From Paraburkholderia hospita (GTDB lineage Bacteria > Pseudomonadota > Gammaproteobacteria > Burkholderiales > Burkholderiaceae), in the NCBI RefSeq assembly GCF_002902965.1, contig NZ_CP026109.1, positions 558,001-622,000 of the forward strand: DNA of 64,000 nt, in the 5' to 3' direction. Shown one piece after another: positions 35,783 to 44,967 of this stretch (the first letter of the stretch is position 1; every line of letters begins with the position of its first letter). Made by a program: the position numbers and the translations under genes. The notes under the pieces are model-generated. The model ran no database searches and was not told the DNA's origin. It saw only the letters and a list, made by a program, of their open reading frames with translations.

Positions 35783-36319
35783 TCACAAAGTCGCTGTCCC
35801 GTCACCTACCGACTTGCTGCCAACCGCGTTGAGCTTGCTCTGTAGTTCCGCTTTGCGCTTCACCATCTTTTCGCCGAGCCCGCGCAAATTACAGTTCGAC
35901 TTTCGCAGTTCCGGAAAGAGTTCCTCCTCTTCCTCCTCCACATGATGGCCCACCATTTCGCTCATCACCTTGAAGGTCGCATCAAAGCCCTTATCACCCG
36001 CCTTCAACGTTTCAAACTTCGCAATCAGCGTCTTGACCAGGAAGTGCTCGATGTACGCTTCTTCGACGTCGATCGTCTCACTGTCCGGCAATGCTTCTTG
36101 CGCGGCGGGATAAAGCAGTTCTTCTTCAAGCATTGTGTGAATGGATAATTCTTCGCACGCGCGCTGGGCGAGGGCAGCCTTCGCTTCCAGATCGTCGTCC
36201 GCGGATTTCTTGAATGCAATGAAAAGTTTTTCGACGGCGCGATGTTGTGTCTGTAGAAAATCTATTGCGTCCAGCGGGCCCTGTTGTGTCTCCGTGGTGT
36301 CGTGCTTCGTCGCTTCCAT
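35783..36319 (-). CDS. Hemerythrin HHE domain protein
   Basis: A 178-residue protein with the HHE di-iron ligand pattern: DFLQTQHRAVEKLFIAFKK, then LSIHTMLEEELLYPAAQEAL, EEAYIEHFLVKTLIAKFETL, and MVGHHVEEEEEELFPELRKS. These helices form a four-helix bundle that binds O2, NO or iron. The acidic EEEEEE run and Lys-rich C-terminus are variable features. No neighbouring gene shares its operon. A role in oxidative or nitrosative stress is probable. Confidence 0.9.
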   Translation of the reverse strand: MEATKHDTTETQQGPLDAIDFLQTQHRAVEKLFIAFKKSADDDLEAKAALAQRACEELSIHTMLEEELLYPAAQEALPDSETIDVEEAYIEHFLVKTLIAKFETLKAGDKGFDATFKVMSEMVGHHVEEEEEELFPELRKSNCNLRGLGEKMVKRKAELQSKLNAVGSKSVGDGTATL

Positions 36320-36517
36320 GTTGATCTCCTCTGGTGTCTGCGCGCTAACCCGGTCGTGATCAAAACGGCCGCGGTGGAATCACCTATACCGCAACAGCCA
36401 TGCCTGCCTCAGGCGCATTGTCGGAGCAACATCTGCATTAAATTGCGGACGAGTAGACCGCATTACCGGTCGCAACAAAGGCCGATCGAGCATGAATCCG
36501 GCAGCGAGGCAAAACCG

Positions 36518-37549
36518 CTAATCGGCAATCGTCAGGGGAACGTCGTCCACGGACATGTCAGATTCGATCTTTTTCGTATCCGGGTCGACGCTCATACGAT
36601 CAATCGTGTTGCTGATTTCATTACCCAGCGCGTAGTGGACCATATGCCCCGTTCCGGGCATCACGGTCAGGTCGCTGTGTGGCAGATCCCGATGCAGCCG
36701 GACGGATTGCGCTTCGGGGGCGACGACCTTGTCGCCGTCGCCGGCGAAGATACTCACTGGTATTTTCAGCGTGGCGTAGTGAGCGCAAAAATGTGCTGCG
36801 GACGGGATCATGAACGCGGCGTCCTCTGCCGCTGCCCGGATCTGCACGGGACGTAGCAACATTTCACGGGGCACGACATCGAAAAACCTGTCGGGCATCG
36901 GCGCAGGCGCGAACATCGCCTCCACGCTGCGCCTTAGCATGACGCGACCGGTTAGCGGCGAAACCGTGTAGCGCAACGCGTCGCCTAACAGCGGAAGCGC
37001 CGCCGGTGTCGCCAGCGCGACATCCATGCGGGCTGAAGGATAGTAATAGCCTGAAATCAGCACGAGGCCCCTCACATCCGTCGGAAATTCTGTTGCCAGG
37101 CCGAGTGCGACCAAAGTGCCCCACGAATGCCCGACCACGACAGGCTGCTTCACATCGATCTGTACGAGTGCCCGTCGTATGACCGCGGCTTGGGCTTGCG
37201 CGGTCCAGAGGCGATCTCGCGGACGCTCGCTGTGTCCGAATCCCGGGCGGTCGAATGCAATCACCCGGTGATGTTCGGCTAGCCGGTCAATCAAGCCGCA
37301 GCCGATAAAATCCTGTAACTGGACGGTGTTCCCGTGCAGCAACACGACAGCTGGCCCTTTCCCTTTGTCGATGAGGTGGAGTCGAATACCGTCCACTTCG
37401 ATAAAACGGCCTATCGGCGGATTATCGCGCTCGGCTTTCCGTGCCCGATGCAAAACCCACAGCGCAGCGGCTGCACCGACGACCGCCGTGGCTGCGACCG
37501 CTCCGGCCGTACCCCGAGATAAACCGGCTTTCCTGAAAGAAGTGGGCAT
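36518..37549 (-). CDS. Alpha/beta hydrolase, membrane-anchored
   Basis: A 343-residue protein. A hydrophobic N-terminal helix (GTAGAVAATAVVGAAAALWV) may be a membrane anchor or uncleaved signal. The hydrolase fold begins at IGRFIEVDGIRLHLIDKGKG, with oxyanion motif LLHGNT and nucleophile Ser142 (GHSWGT), Asp in FAGDGDKVV, and His in GTGHMVHYA. A C-terminal acidic tail follows. The substrate is unknown. Confidence 0.85.
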   Translation of the reverse strand: MPTSFRKAGLSRGTAGAVAATAVVGAAAALWVLHRARKAERDNPPIGRFIEVDGIRLHLIDKGKGPAVVLLHGNTVQLQDFIGCGLIDRLAEHHRVIAFDRPGFGHSERPRDRLWTAQAQAAVIRRALVQIDVKQPVVVGHSWGTLVALGLATEFPTDVRGLVLISGYYYPSARMDVALATPAALPLLGDALRYTVSPLTGRVMLRRSVEAMFAPAPMPDRFFDVVPREMLLRPVQIRAAAEDAAFMIPSAAHFCAHYATLKIPVSIFAGDGDKVVAPEAQSVRLHRDLPHSDLTVMPGTGHMVHYALGNEISNTIDRMSVDPDTKKIESDMSVDDVPLTIAD

Positions 37550-37660
37550 GACGTCTCGTGTAGATGCTACAGGTAAGAAAGATCAGCATTCCAGAAAATC
37601 GGCGCTTGATGAGGCTTGATGAGATTGGCGCGACCGCGTCTCGTGTGGCCGCGCACTGCT

Positions 37661-37912
37661 TTACATCTTCCCTTGAGGTGCAGCCTCGTCGGGTGGAACA
37701 TCGCCAGGCGACGGCTCACCGGGAGTGTCTTCTTCGGGGACGTCCTCATCCGGATCGATGCCGGGCAGGTCACTATCTTCCTCATCTTCGAGCCGCGTCG
37801 CTCCGCCCGTCGCCGGTGCATCGCTTGCAGGAAAGGTGTCTTCGATTGTCTGGTCAATAGCGTCGTCGGGCTTTTCGTCCGGCGTGCGTTGCTCAACAGG
37901 TGTGTGCGTCAT
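37661..37912 (-). CDS. Small acidic disordered protein
   Basis: An 83-residue protein with ATG at 37912 after GAGGAGCG. The N-terminal half contains PDDAIDQTIEDTFPASDAPA, a motif seen in many short stress-related proteins of Proteobacteria. The rest is Glu/Asp/Pro-rich (EDVPEEDTPGEPSPGDVPPD) and should be disordered. The function is unknown. Confidence 0.7.
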   Translation of the reverse strand: MTHTPVEQRTPDEKPDDAIDQTIEDTFPASDAPATGGATRLEDEEDSDLPGIDPDEDVPEEDTPGEPSPGDVPPDEAAPQGKM

Positions 37913-38015
37913 GATTCGCTCCTCGTCAGTTTGTGGCTCCCATGTAAGCGCAATCGCTGTACCGGCAGAGCGACAATTTCCTTTCATCCGGGGACTGCCG
38001 GCAACATAGGCAAGT

Positions 38016-38294
38016 TCAAATCCGACGCGCGATGTCCTGCCCTTCACGCGTGTCCTTGAAGACACGATGTGCGCGCCGCGTAACGTATTCCGGTCCCAAC
38101 GATTGCCCACAAGCCGGGCACGACGGCGTGTTTTCCGAAAAGAGAGAATCGAGGCCGTCGTAGAGCCCGTTGTGTGACAGATCCCGCAGTGTCGCGAGAT
38201 ACCAATGCGAACGTGAATCGTCGTACCGGCTTTCGACTATCGAGCCGCAGTGTCCGCACGGACAGGTGACGTGAGTAATTGCGCGCAATGCCAT
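38016..38294 (-). CDS. Zinc-ribbon hypothetical protein
   Basis: A 92-residue protein with four CxxC-type cysteines: CPCGHCGSIVESR near the N-terminus and SCPACGQSLG further on, a treble-clef or zinc ribbon arrangement. The start at 38294 (MALRAITHV) is set by GGAGAG; an upstream in-frame ATG at 38306 is possible. No further domain is recognised. Confidence 0.7.
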   Translation of the reverse strand: MALRAITHVTCPCGHCGSIVESRYDDSRSHWYLATLRDLSHNGLYDGLDSLFSENTPSCPACGQSLGPEYVTRRAHRVFKDTREGQDIARRI

Positions 38295-38340
38295 GATGCT
38301 CTCCACTGCATCCGCGCAGCCTCTAGCCGCGCTCTTGCGA

Positions 38341-39060
38341 TCAGCGAACGGCGCGGCCCGAGAGCGTCGCGCGAGTCGGATCGCGGCGCGGCGGAACGTC
38401 GGCAGTCGAAACGCCGGCGGCTTCCTCGAACGGCGGCTGATGCCTGAAGCCCGCGTGGCCCGAAACGATCGCTATGATCGCGCCGACGATCAATGCCGCA
38501 AATGAGAACCACGAAGCGCGCGCTACGTTGCGTGCGGCCGCATCGGCTGTCTGACGCGCGTCGGCTTGTGCTTGCGGACTCGACGCCTCGGCGGTAGCGG
38601 AGGCGATTGCGCCCTGGACCCGCTGGGTCAATGCGCCCGCCATCGTATTACCTGTTCCCGATCGATCCATTGTTGCACCGACCGTTGCGCCCGTAGACGC
38701 TACGTTCCCGGCCGCGCTGACGGCGGTGCCGAACAGAGACGTTGCTCCATAGATGACGAGCAGAATCATCACGGCCCACGCGAGCAGACCATGGAGCCAG
38801 CCAAGGACGGGCGCGCAACGTCCCGCGAAATACGAGCCGGCAAACACCGCGATGGCAGTCATTACGATCAGATACGCCCCAGAACTGAAACCATATCCCT
38901 CCAGCGGGTTGTAACGCGAAAGCGGCGCCAGCGCTGACATGCCGATTGCCGTGCCCAGCACGGTCAGAACGAGATACACGATCAGCGAGAGAATGACACC
39001 TGTGATCACGGATCCCCACGACACGCGAGGAAGTCCGGTTTGGGTGATGAGCAGTTTCAT
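38341..39060 (-). CDS. Multi-pass membrane protein of unknown function
   Basis: A 239-residue protein starting MKLLITQTGLPRVSWGSVIT. Four or five hydrophobic helices are visible (GVILSLIVYLVLTVLGTAIG; LIVMTAIAVFAGSYFAGRCA; LLAWAVMILLVIYGATSLFG; WFSFAALIVGAIIAIVSGHA). A periplasmic or cytoplasmic Ala/Thr/Ser-rich segment (GATVGATMDRSGTGNTMAGA) separates the last two. No known transporter motif is present. Confidence 0.75.
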   Translation of the reverse strand: MKLLITQTGLPRVSWGSVITGVILSLIVYLVLTVLGTAIGMSALAPLSRYNPLEGYGFSSGAYLIVMTAIAVFAGSYFAGRCAPVLGWLHGLLAWAVMILLVIYGATSLFGTAVSAAGNVASTGATVGATMDRSGTGNTMAGALTQRVQGAIASATAEASSPQAQADARQTADAAARNVARASWFSFAALIVGAIIAIVSGHAGFRHQPPFEEAAGVSTADVPPRRDPTRATLSGRAVR

Positions 39061-39642
39061 AGATGTGCCTAGGTAGTTGGGAAAACCGAAATAGCGAACA
39101 CAAAGATGGATTGTGTTCAGCGGTAACAGCGCATTGGGCGTTCCCGGCTGCCAAACCCTTCGCCTGTTTTCTTCGGTCGCCTTCGCCGTTCTCATTCTTG
39201 CGAACGCGGCTCACTGGCCGCGCGGGCATTCGTCGCAATCTCATCCAGAGCTTGTATTCCCCGTGCCGCTATCAAAGGAATCGCGGCCATACTCATCTTG
39301 GCACCTGCTATGGTGATGGCGGGATACAGCGTGGAGACAGGCACGTCTGCCCCTGAGATGGATTCGCGCGAGCAACTGCGATCACTGCTCATGGTGTCAG
39401 GCCGTGCGTCGGCATACTTCCGGTCAGCGAATGCGCCCTCGTTATTTCCACGCGCGTGAAGCTTTGCCGCCCGTGCTGGCGAACAAAGCCAAGCACCAGT
39501 TCATCGATGCGGGAACTCCGGAATGCCGCGTCCAACGGCTCGATGGCCGCTGCAGCCAGTGAAGAGCAACCGGGAGCAACCGCCGTTCCCGAGACAGGCC
39601 CGGGCAGGTTTTTGCGAGCCCCTCGATTGCGGGCCGTGTCGA
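39061..39642. other. Interval without a supported gene
   Basis: About 580 bp. A minus-strand frame at 39192-39392 (ending ALDEIATNARAASEPRSQE) is protein-like but has no family and no clear ribosome-binding site. Otherwise nothing was found. Confidence 0.4.
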
Positions 39643-39940
39643 CTAAAGGATCGGCGCTCCACCAGTCTCCGCAATCGTTGCCCCAGAGACATAGCTCGCT
39701 TCGTCGGACGCGAGCATCACATAAGGCGCCGCAAGCTCGGCAGGTTGTCCCGGCCGCCTCATCGGTACCTGCTGACCGAAGTTAGTCACCTTCTCCCCAG
39801 GCATCGTGGAGGGAATCAACGGAGTCCAGATCGGGCCGGGTGCAACACAGTTGACGCGAATACCTTGTTCGGCGAGCAATTGCGCGAGACCGCCCGTGAA
39901 GTTCTGGATGGCGCCTTTTGTCGACGCGAAGTGATGGCGA
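39643..39940 (-). pseudogene. Short-chain dehydrogenase C-terminal remnant
   Basis: The frame reads FASTKGAIQNFTGGLAQLLA, then EQGIRVNCVAPGPIWTPLIP, MRRPGQPAELAAPYVMLASD and EASYVSGATIAETGGAPIL. This is the C-terminal third of an SDR of the glucose-dehydrogenase-like type. The Rossmann half and catalytic Tyr are lost; the codon for that Tyr appears already replaced at the break (HHFASTKG). Confidence 0.8.
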
Positions 39941-40067
39941 AGGCAGCCTGGACATCGGAATTTGCTGGCTCATAGGTAGGAGTACGGGGTAAAAACGTGG
40001 CTTGACAGCGTTAGTGACGCTCTATAGCTTGATCAGGGTCTTAGCGCAAGAAAGTAGGGAGGCGCTG

Positions 40068-41549
40068 ATGGACCGTCGACGTTTTCTCTCGCTGTCGGTC
40101 ACGGGGCTGCAGGCGAAGACGACCTACTATTACCGCTTCGTCGCGGGCAGCGACATCAGCGCGACAGGCACGACGCGTACGGCGGCATCCGCGGCCGAAG
40201 CGCTGCCGCAACTGCGTTTCGCGTGGTTCGTGTGCCAGAACTGGAGCGCGAACCACTGGCAGGCGATGTCGCTGATGGCTGCTGAAACAGACCTCGACTT
40301 CATCGTACATCTGGGCGACTACATCTACGAAGCCGGATTTGCCGCGCAGCCGGGAACCGTCGAGCCTGCGCATCCAACCATTACACTGCCGAGCGGCGGC
40401 TCCTATGCGAACACGCTCGAAGATTACCGCACGCTCTACCGCACCTATCGCGGCGATGCGCGCCTGCAGACCGTGCATGCGCGCTTTCCCGTCATTGCGA
40501 TCTGGGACGACCACGAGTTCTCCGATGACTGCTGGCAAGATCACCAGACCTATACGAACGCGAACCTCCAGCAGACTGCGCGCCGTCGCGCGGCCAATCA
40601 GGCCTGGGCCGAATATCTGCCCGTCGACTGGGGCGACGTGTCGTTCGATCAAAACAACGCGGCCTATGACAACATCCGCATCTATCGCGAGTTTCATTTC
40701 GGCTCGCTCATGCATCTCGTCATGACCGGTGAGCGGCTCTATCGCGACGATCACGTCGTCAGCGAAGTCGCTGTCGCGCAGGCACTCGGACACGATCCTG
40801 TGAACGGCAACGATCGCGTTGGCTCGCGCTACTTTGTGCCGCAGCAAGGCCTTGCGCTGTTCGAAACGCTCGATACGCAGCGTCTCGGACGTGTGCCGTC
40901 GATCTTCGGAACCACACAGACGCAATGGTGGAAAGACACGTTGCAGGCATCCGCATCGACGTGGAAAGTGTGGGGCAACGAAGTGATGATGAACCGCTTG
41001 TGGCTCGATCTGAGCGCGATCGCACCGGCGCCGAACAATGTCGTATTCGTGCTCGATTGCGATGCGTGGGACGGCTATCCGTCGCACAAGGCCGATCTCA
41101 TGTCGTTCGTGAAGACTCAACTCATCACGAACCTCGTCGCGATCACGGGCGACCTGCACGCGTTCCAGGCGGGCATCGTGCGCGACGTGCCCGACCCTGC
41201 GACGGGCACGCCCGTGATGATCGATCTGATGTCGGCGGGCATCAGCAGCCAGCCGTTCTTCGAAGACGTGAAGGTGTACGCGGCAGGCATGCCGCTGGCA
41301 TCGCTCATCAGCTCGTCGGCGGCGCTCGATGCATTCGTCAGGCAGAACAACCCTGACATGCTCTATGCGGATCACGATGGCATCGGCTATGCATCGGCGA
41401 CCGTCACGCCGACTCAGTTCGTCACTGTCTTCAACAAGGTTAAGTTCCTCAATGCAGATGGCACCGCTCCGCAGTCGCCACTCGCCAAGCGGACGCGCTT
41501 GACGATCAACTCGGGGACGGTCGCGGTGCTGGTGGAAGACAACGTCTGA
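40068..41549 (+). CDS. phoD: PhoD-like alkaline phosphatase with an N-terminal internal deletion
   Basis: From the ATG at 40068 (GGGAGG ribosome-binding site) the protein has 493 residues. It begins like a twin-arginine signal (MDRRRFLSLS), then jumps straight to VTGLQAKTTYYYRFVAGSDI, the end of the Ig-like N-terminal domain of PhoD. The phosphatase core is intact: VHLGDYIYEAGF, IAIWDDHEFSDD, CDAWDGYPS and ITGDLHAFQAGIV supply metal ligands. About 110-130 residues, including the signal's hydrophobic part, are missing compared with intact PhoD. Export is therefore doubtful. Confidence 0.85.
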   Translation: MDRRRFLSLSVTGLQAKTTYYYRFVAGSDISATGTTRTAASAAEALPQLRFAWFVCQNWSANHWQAMSLMAAETDLDFIVHLGDYIYEAGFAAQPGTVEPAHPTITLPSGGSYANTLEDYRTLYRTYRGDARLQTVHARFPVIAIWDDHEFSDDCWQDHQTYTNANLQQTARRRAANQAWAEYLPVDWGDVSFDQNNAAYDNIRIYREFHFGSLMHLVMTGERLYRDDHVVSEVAVAQALGHDPVNGNDRVGSRYFVPQQGLALFETLDTQRLGRVPSIFGTTQTQWWKDTLQASASTWKVWGNEVMMNRLWLDLSAIAPAPNNVVFVLDCDAWDGYPSHKADLMSFVKTQLITNLVAITGDLHAFQAGIVRDVPDPATGTPVMIDLMSAGISSQPFFEDVKVYAAGMPLASLISSSAALDAFVRQNNPDMLYADHDGIGYASATVTPTQFVTVFNKVKFLNADGTAPQSPLAKRTRLTINSGTVAVLVEDNV

Positions 41550-41707
41550 GGCACGAACACGCATGCGTCCTTCCATTCACAATAGCGGAAGCACCGGCCT
41601 GATGTGCTTTGAAGACGCTGCAGTCGGCCGCGATGGACGCGCGTGTGCCAGGTTCGGCGAGATGCGGAAGCCGGGCACTGCGGGAGGTTCGGAACCCTGG
41701 TGTCACA

Positions 41708-42013
41708 TCAGTTGTCCTCGTCAGCAGGAGGCCCCTCCGACAGCCAGTTGCGCACTTCCGGACGTACGCTGAAAGTTGGTGCATACGTCCATGCCTCGAG
41801 CCACGATCGCCAGGTCGTCCATTGGTCGTCGTCCATGACAAACTCCTCATAGCTTGAGCCAGACGGCGTTTCACTAACAAGAACGTAGGAGACGGCATGA
41901 CCATTCCAGTAAGCGACCAGGTCGTCAGTCAGGTCGGCTGTCACGCCGGCGCCATGGTCGTGCAGAACCTTCCCGATCTTTTCTTCAAACTCGTTACGGG
42001 TCATCGCCATCAT
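41708..42013 (-). CDS. Hypothetical protein
   Basis: A 101-residue acidic protein: MTRNEFEEKIGKVLHDHGAG, VTADLTDDLVAYWNGHAVSY, and EEFVMDDDQWTTWRSWLEAW. It is Trp-rich, with mixed helix and strand. The start region has GGAGAGGACG before ATGATGGCGATG, so the first ATG (42013) or MTRN may be used. No family is recognised. Confidence 0.65.
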   Translation of the reverse strand: MMAMTRNEFEEKIGKVLHDHGAGVTADLTDDLVAYWNGHAVSYVLVSETPSGSSYEEFVMDDDQWTTWRSWLEAWTYAPTFSVRPEVRNWLSEGPPADEDN

Positions 42014-42620
42014 CGTCCTCTCCGTGTCACATTCGGGCGCCGTCAGGGGCTGACTCAGATAACGTCGGCTATCTCATCTCCAACGCTCGCTGATCGCTTC
42101 GGGCGCCACGCCCCTCTTTGCCTTGAACAGGCCAGGCGCGAGATGTTCCTGGACAGCAGCAAGAATCGGACTTGACCCGCAGTTTCCCCGAATACCGCTG
42201 CCCGAAAACTCCCCAAGGCTCTCTTTGGCGCAGTTCGCCTGTTCGAACGCAGCCTGACACGTCAGACATGTAGCGGCACACGTAATGCTCATGCATACGG
42301 GCAAACCCCCGCGTACCGTCCACAACTGCCAGGGCGGCAGCCAAACTTACGGAGACTGTCACGCGGCCTGCGCATCCCCGCCGACGAGGCTCGCTGGCCA
42401 TGGGTAATATGCGGCCGGACCACCAGGTTGACTATTTATCGCCGCGACAACGAGCGGGCCAACCGCCAGATTTTCGATTGCCGCCCTGCATGAACATTCA
42501 CCGTCGCGTTGCCTCACGAAGCGACGGCACCTCGGACCGTTGCTGCAACTGGTCTATCACGACGAGGTGGATTCACAGTTTTGCCGTTGCCGGGGTAACG
42601 GTTGCTTGCAAGGAGGCAAA
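42014..42620. other. Interval with one doubtful frame
   Basis: About 600 bp. A minus-strand frame at 42074-42325 contains several cysteines (SITCAATCLTCQAAFEQANC), but two frames compete and no ribosome-binding site supports either. The right end supplies the AAGGAGG for the next gene. Confidence 0.4.
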
Positions 42621-43217
42621 TTGAAAACGGTAACCATCAAGAACATTCGCCCAACCCAGCTGACGCACGGTCTACGCGAGATACGCCGAAAGACGCAGTT
42701 CTATGAGTCGCTGTCCGGTCACGACCTGGAAATGGCAATCGCTGAAAAGCCGGTACCCGTCGTACTTGGACCGGCTGGGGCACCGTTCGCGATTGACCAC
42801 CACCACGTCGCAAGCGCCTTGTGGCGCGCAGGAATAAAGACGATGCCCGCTGTGCTGGTAGCCGATTTGTCGTGGCTGTCGTACCAGGACTTCTGGTTGT
42901 CGATGGACGACCACCGCTGGACTTGCCCATATGACGCCAAGGGGCAACGGAAGAGCTTTGCGGATATGCCCGGGCATGTGTGGGAGCTGGAAGACGACGA
43001 ATATCGTAGCCTGGCGGCATCGGTGCGCGTCGCGGGCGGCTATGAAAAAACCACCGTCCCGCTCGAAGAGTTCAGGTGGGCGGACTTCTTCCGTACGTAC
43101 CTGCCATATCCCGGAACTGACGACGGATTCGTAGCCATACAGCGACAGGCGGTTAAGCTCGCAAAGAGCAAAGCGGCTGCAGGTTTACCGGGATTCGTGG
43201 GCAAGGAACCGGGTTAG
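42621..43217 (+). CDS. ParB-like nuclease-domain protein
   Basis: A 198-residue protein starting with TTG at 42621, supported by AAGGAGG at 42610-42616. It contains a ParBc_2-type domain: NIRPTQLTHGLREIRRKTQF, HDLEMAIAEKPVPVVLGPAG, APFAIDHHHVASALWRAGIK. The later half, with WELEDDEYRSLAASVRVAGG and LEEFRWADFFRTYLPYPGTD, is typical of the stand-alone family. The role is unknown; there is no partner ParA. Upstream sequence in the same frame to 42540 is not used. Confidence 0.75.
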   Translation: MKTVTIKNIRPTQLTHGLREIRRKTQFYESLSGHDLEMAIAEKPVPVVLGPAGAPFAIDHHHVASALWRAGIKTMPAVLVADLSWLSYQDFWLSMDDHRWTCPYDAKGQRKSFADMPGHVWELEDDEYRSLAASVRVAGGYEKTTVPLEEFRWADFFRTYLPYPGTDDGFVAIQRQAVKLAKSKAAAGLPGFVGKEPG

Positions 43218-43603
43218 GAACCGCTGATCGTAGCGTGCTCGTCTTCGCGGAGCCCACTGAGTTCGGGTCTGAAGCGAAGAGAGATTCCGACCCGAAGATT
43301 CTTGACTCCGGATACGCAGACCGCCTGCACCCGAATCCCTATCCGTCAATTGCCGCTCGACCGCTGACAAATTCGAGGGCAGCTCTGGCTGGGGCGATCC
43401 ATTCGAGTGTCGACTGCCTCAACCAGCTCATCATGCTTTACGGTCATCTGCGATGCCTGGCTGACTTTGGTTGACTTCGTTGGCGTTGCATTTCGTCTTG
43501 CCTGCTTACTGTTTGTCACGAGATAGGGGTCAACGTTGGCGAGTCGATGAACGTTTATACAACCAGCACTGTCCAGTGCAGTGCACTTCCAAGGGAGCAA
43601 ACC
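43218..43603. other. Interval without a supported gene
   Basis: About 385 bp, presumably containing the promoter of the Ala/Lys-rich gene. No frame is supported. Confidence 0.45.
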
Positions 43604-44083
43604 ATGAAGAAGATCGTCGCAGCACTCGCATCCGTACTGCTCGTTACCACGGCATTCGCACAGACTGCCGCGCCCTCGGACGCTGGCAAGGCACAGATGA
43701 AGGCAAACAGCGAGAAGAGTGAAGCACAGGCTACGGCCAACAAAAAGAAGGCTGAAGCTCAGAGCGACGCCGACAAGGCTCAGGCGTCGGCGAATGAGGA
43801 CAAGGCTTCTGCTCAGGCCGACGCTGACAAAAAGGCCGCGAAGATGGAAAAGGCAACAACGCCGAAGGAAGCATCTGACGCACGCGGGGACGCTATGAAG
43901 GCGCAGGCCCGGGCCGACAAGAAGAAGCACGCCGCGCAGGCCAAGGCGGACAAGAAGAAACACGAAGCCGCCCAGGATGCAAACGTGGCTCAAGCGAAGG
44001 CCGACAAGGAGAAGGTCGAGGCGCAAGGCGACGCAAACAAAAAGGCCGCCGATGCTAAGGTCGATGCCGCGAAATCGCAGTAA
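43604..44083 (+). CDS. Secreted Ala/Lys-rich protein (paralogue B)
   Basis: A 159-residue protein with GGGAG before its ATG. The signal peptide is MKKIVAALASVLLVTTAFAQ. The mature part is nearly all Ala, Lys, Asp, Glu and Gln in short repeats (KADKKKHAAQAKADKKKHEA; KADKEKVEAQGDANKKAAD) that predict a long charged helix, like LEA or tropomyosin-like proteins. The gene shares its signal peptide type and terminator structure with paralogue A at 11454. It is probably a periplasmic polyampholyte; the function is unknown. Confidence 0.75.
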   Translation: MKKIVAALASVLLVTTAFAQTAAPSDAGKAQMKANSEKSEAQATANKKKAEAQSDADKAQASANEDKASAQADADKKAAKMEKATTPKEASDARGDAMKAQARADKKKHAAQAKADKKKHEAAQDANVAQAKADKEKVEAQGDANKKAADAKVDAAKSQ

Positions 44084-44109
44084 TCCCGGCGTTGCCCTAA
44101 TGACCTGCA

Positions 44110-44123
44110 GCGGGTCGACCCGC
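44110..44123. repeat. 14-bp perfect palindrome
   Basis: GCGGGTCGACCCGC lies between the Ala/Lys-rich gene and its terminator. It may be chance or an extra stem. Confidence 0.4.
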
Positions 44124-44152
44124 ACTATAACGTGATACATGGTCTGCTCTGA

Positions 44153-44181
44153 GGGCGAGTCTCCGTACTCGCCCATTTTTT
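44153..44181 (+). terminator. Rho-independent terminator after paralogue B
   Basis: GGGCGAGT (44153-44160) pairs with ACTCGCCC (44167-44174) across a 6-base loop and is followed by A and six Ts. It uses the same GGCGAGT stem sequence as the terminator at 11858. Confidence 0.85.
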
Positions 44182-44778
44182 CGCGAAAGCGCACGTCCAC
44201 ATACCATCATGAGCAGTATTTCCCCCTCAAAGCGGCAATGCCGCCGGGTGGTCGTTGGGACTTCTTATTTCACGCGGCTTGGCACTCCGCAGCAGCCCGA
44301 GGGACCAAGATCAATCGAAAAGCACTCGATACATATTCGCTGAAGCGGCTGAACGAGATTGTTTCAGCAATCGCGTCTACTGCGGACCACGTCGACGCTG
44401 ACGGGCGGACGGCCGTTGGCTACCCTGATGTCATCCGATGTGAAGATCCGCTGTTCGGTGCGAAGCGGCAGTTCAATGGCAAGCAGCTTCATGATACGAA
44501 CGCAGGGCTCGCGCCGCGAATACAATGTACCTGCACACTGGCGCGGCACGGGACTGACTGTCGAATCACTGGCAACCGTTGGCCGCGGCCGTGCGCTGCA
44601 CGCCCCAGCTGCCTGTCGACGTCCGGGGCGTTCCGTTAATGCGGACCCGACCGCGCGGCGCCGTGCGATCCCAGCGGGATACCACGCTGTCGGCGTGTAC
44701 GTCCGTATCGCCCAGGCGAGCCGATCCGGCCAGAAACGGGATCAAGTCTTGCTGCGCAGCTTTGCACGGGAGAAGATC
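44182..44778. other. Interval without a supported gene
   Basis: About 600 bp. Competing frames on both strands lack family resemblance. The region upstream of 44779 supplies GGGAGAAG as ribosome-binding site. Confidence 0.4.
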
Positions 44779-44967
44779 ATGGTCAGACTTTTCGGCATCC
44801 TGGCGCTGGCGGCTGCCGTCTCGGGATGTGCTGCAGCCCCGCCATACGGTTACAGCGATCCTGCGTACGGACCAAACTACTACGCGCCGGGGCCCAGCAT
44901 CGGCGTGGGTGTGGGAGGCGGCAGCCTCGGCGGTGGTCTGGGTATCGGTGTAGGTGTCGGGTTCTAG
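44779..44967 (+). CDS. Small Gly-rich lipoprotein
   Basis: A 62-residue protein with lipobox VSGC (MVRLFGILALAAAVSGC). The mature part is Tyr/Pro-rich (PPYGYSDPAYGPNYYAPGPS) then pure Gly/Val/Leu repeats (GGGSLGGGLGIGVGVGF). The organisation resembles the Gly/His-rich lipoprotein at 24533. It is probably a surface or outer-membrane peptide. Confidence 0.75.
   Translation: MVRLFGILALAAAVSGCAAAPPYGYSDPAYGPNYYAPGPSIGVGVGGGSLGGGLGIGVGVGF

Noticed and set aside
40041..41576. 511-codon frame antisense to phoD
   Set aside because: The PhoD frame has conserved metal-binding motifs and a ribosome-binding site; the antisense frame is an Arg/Val/His-rich by-product.
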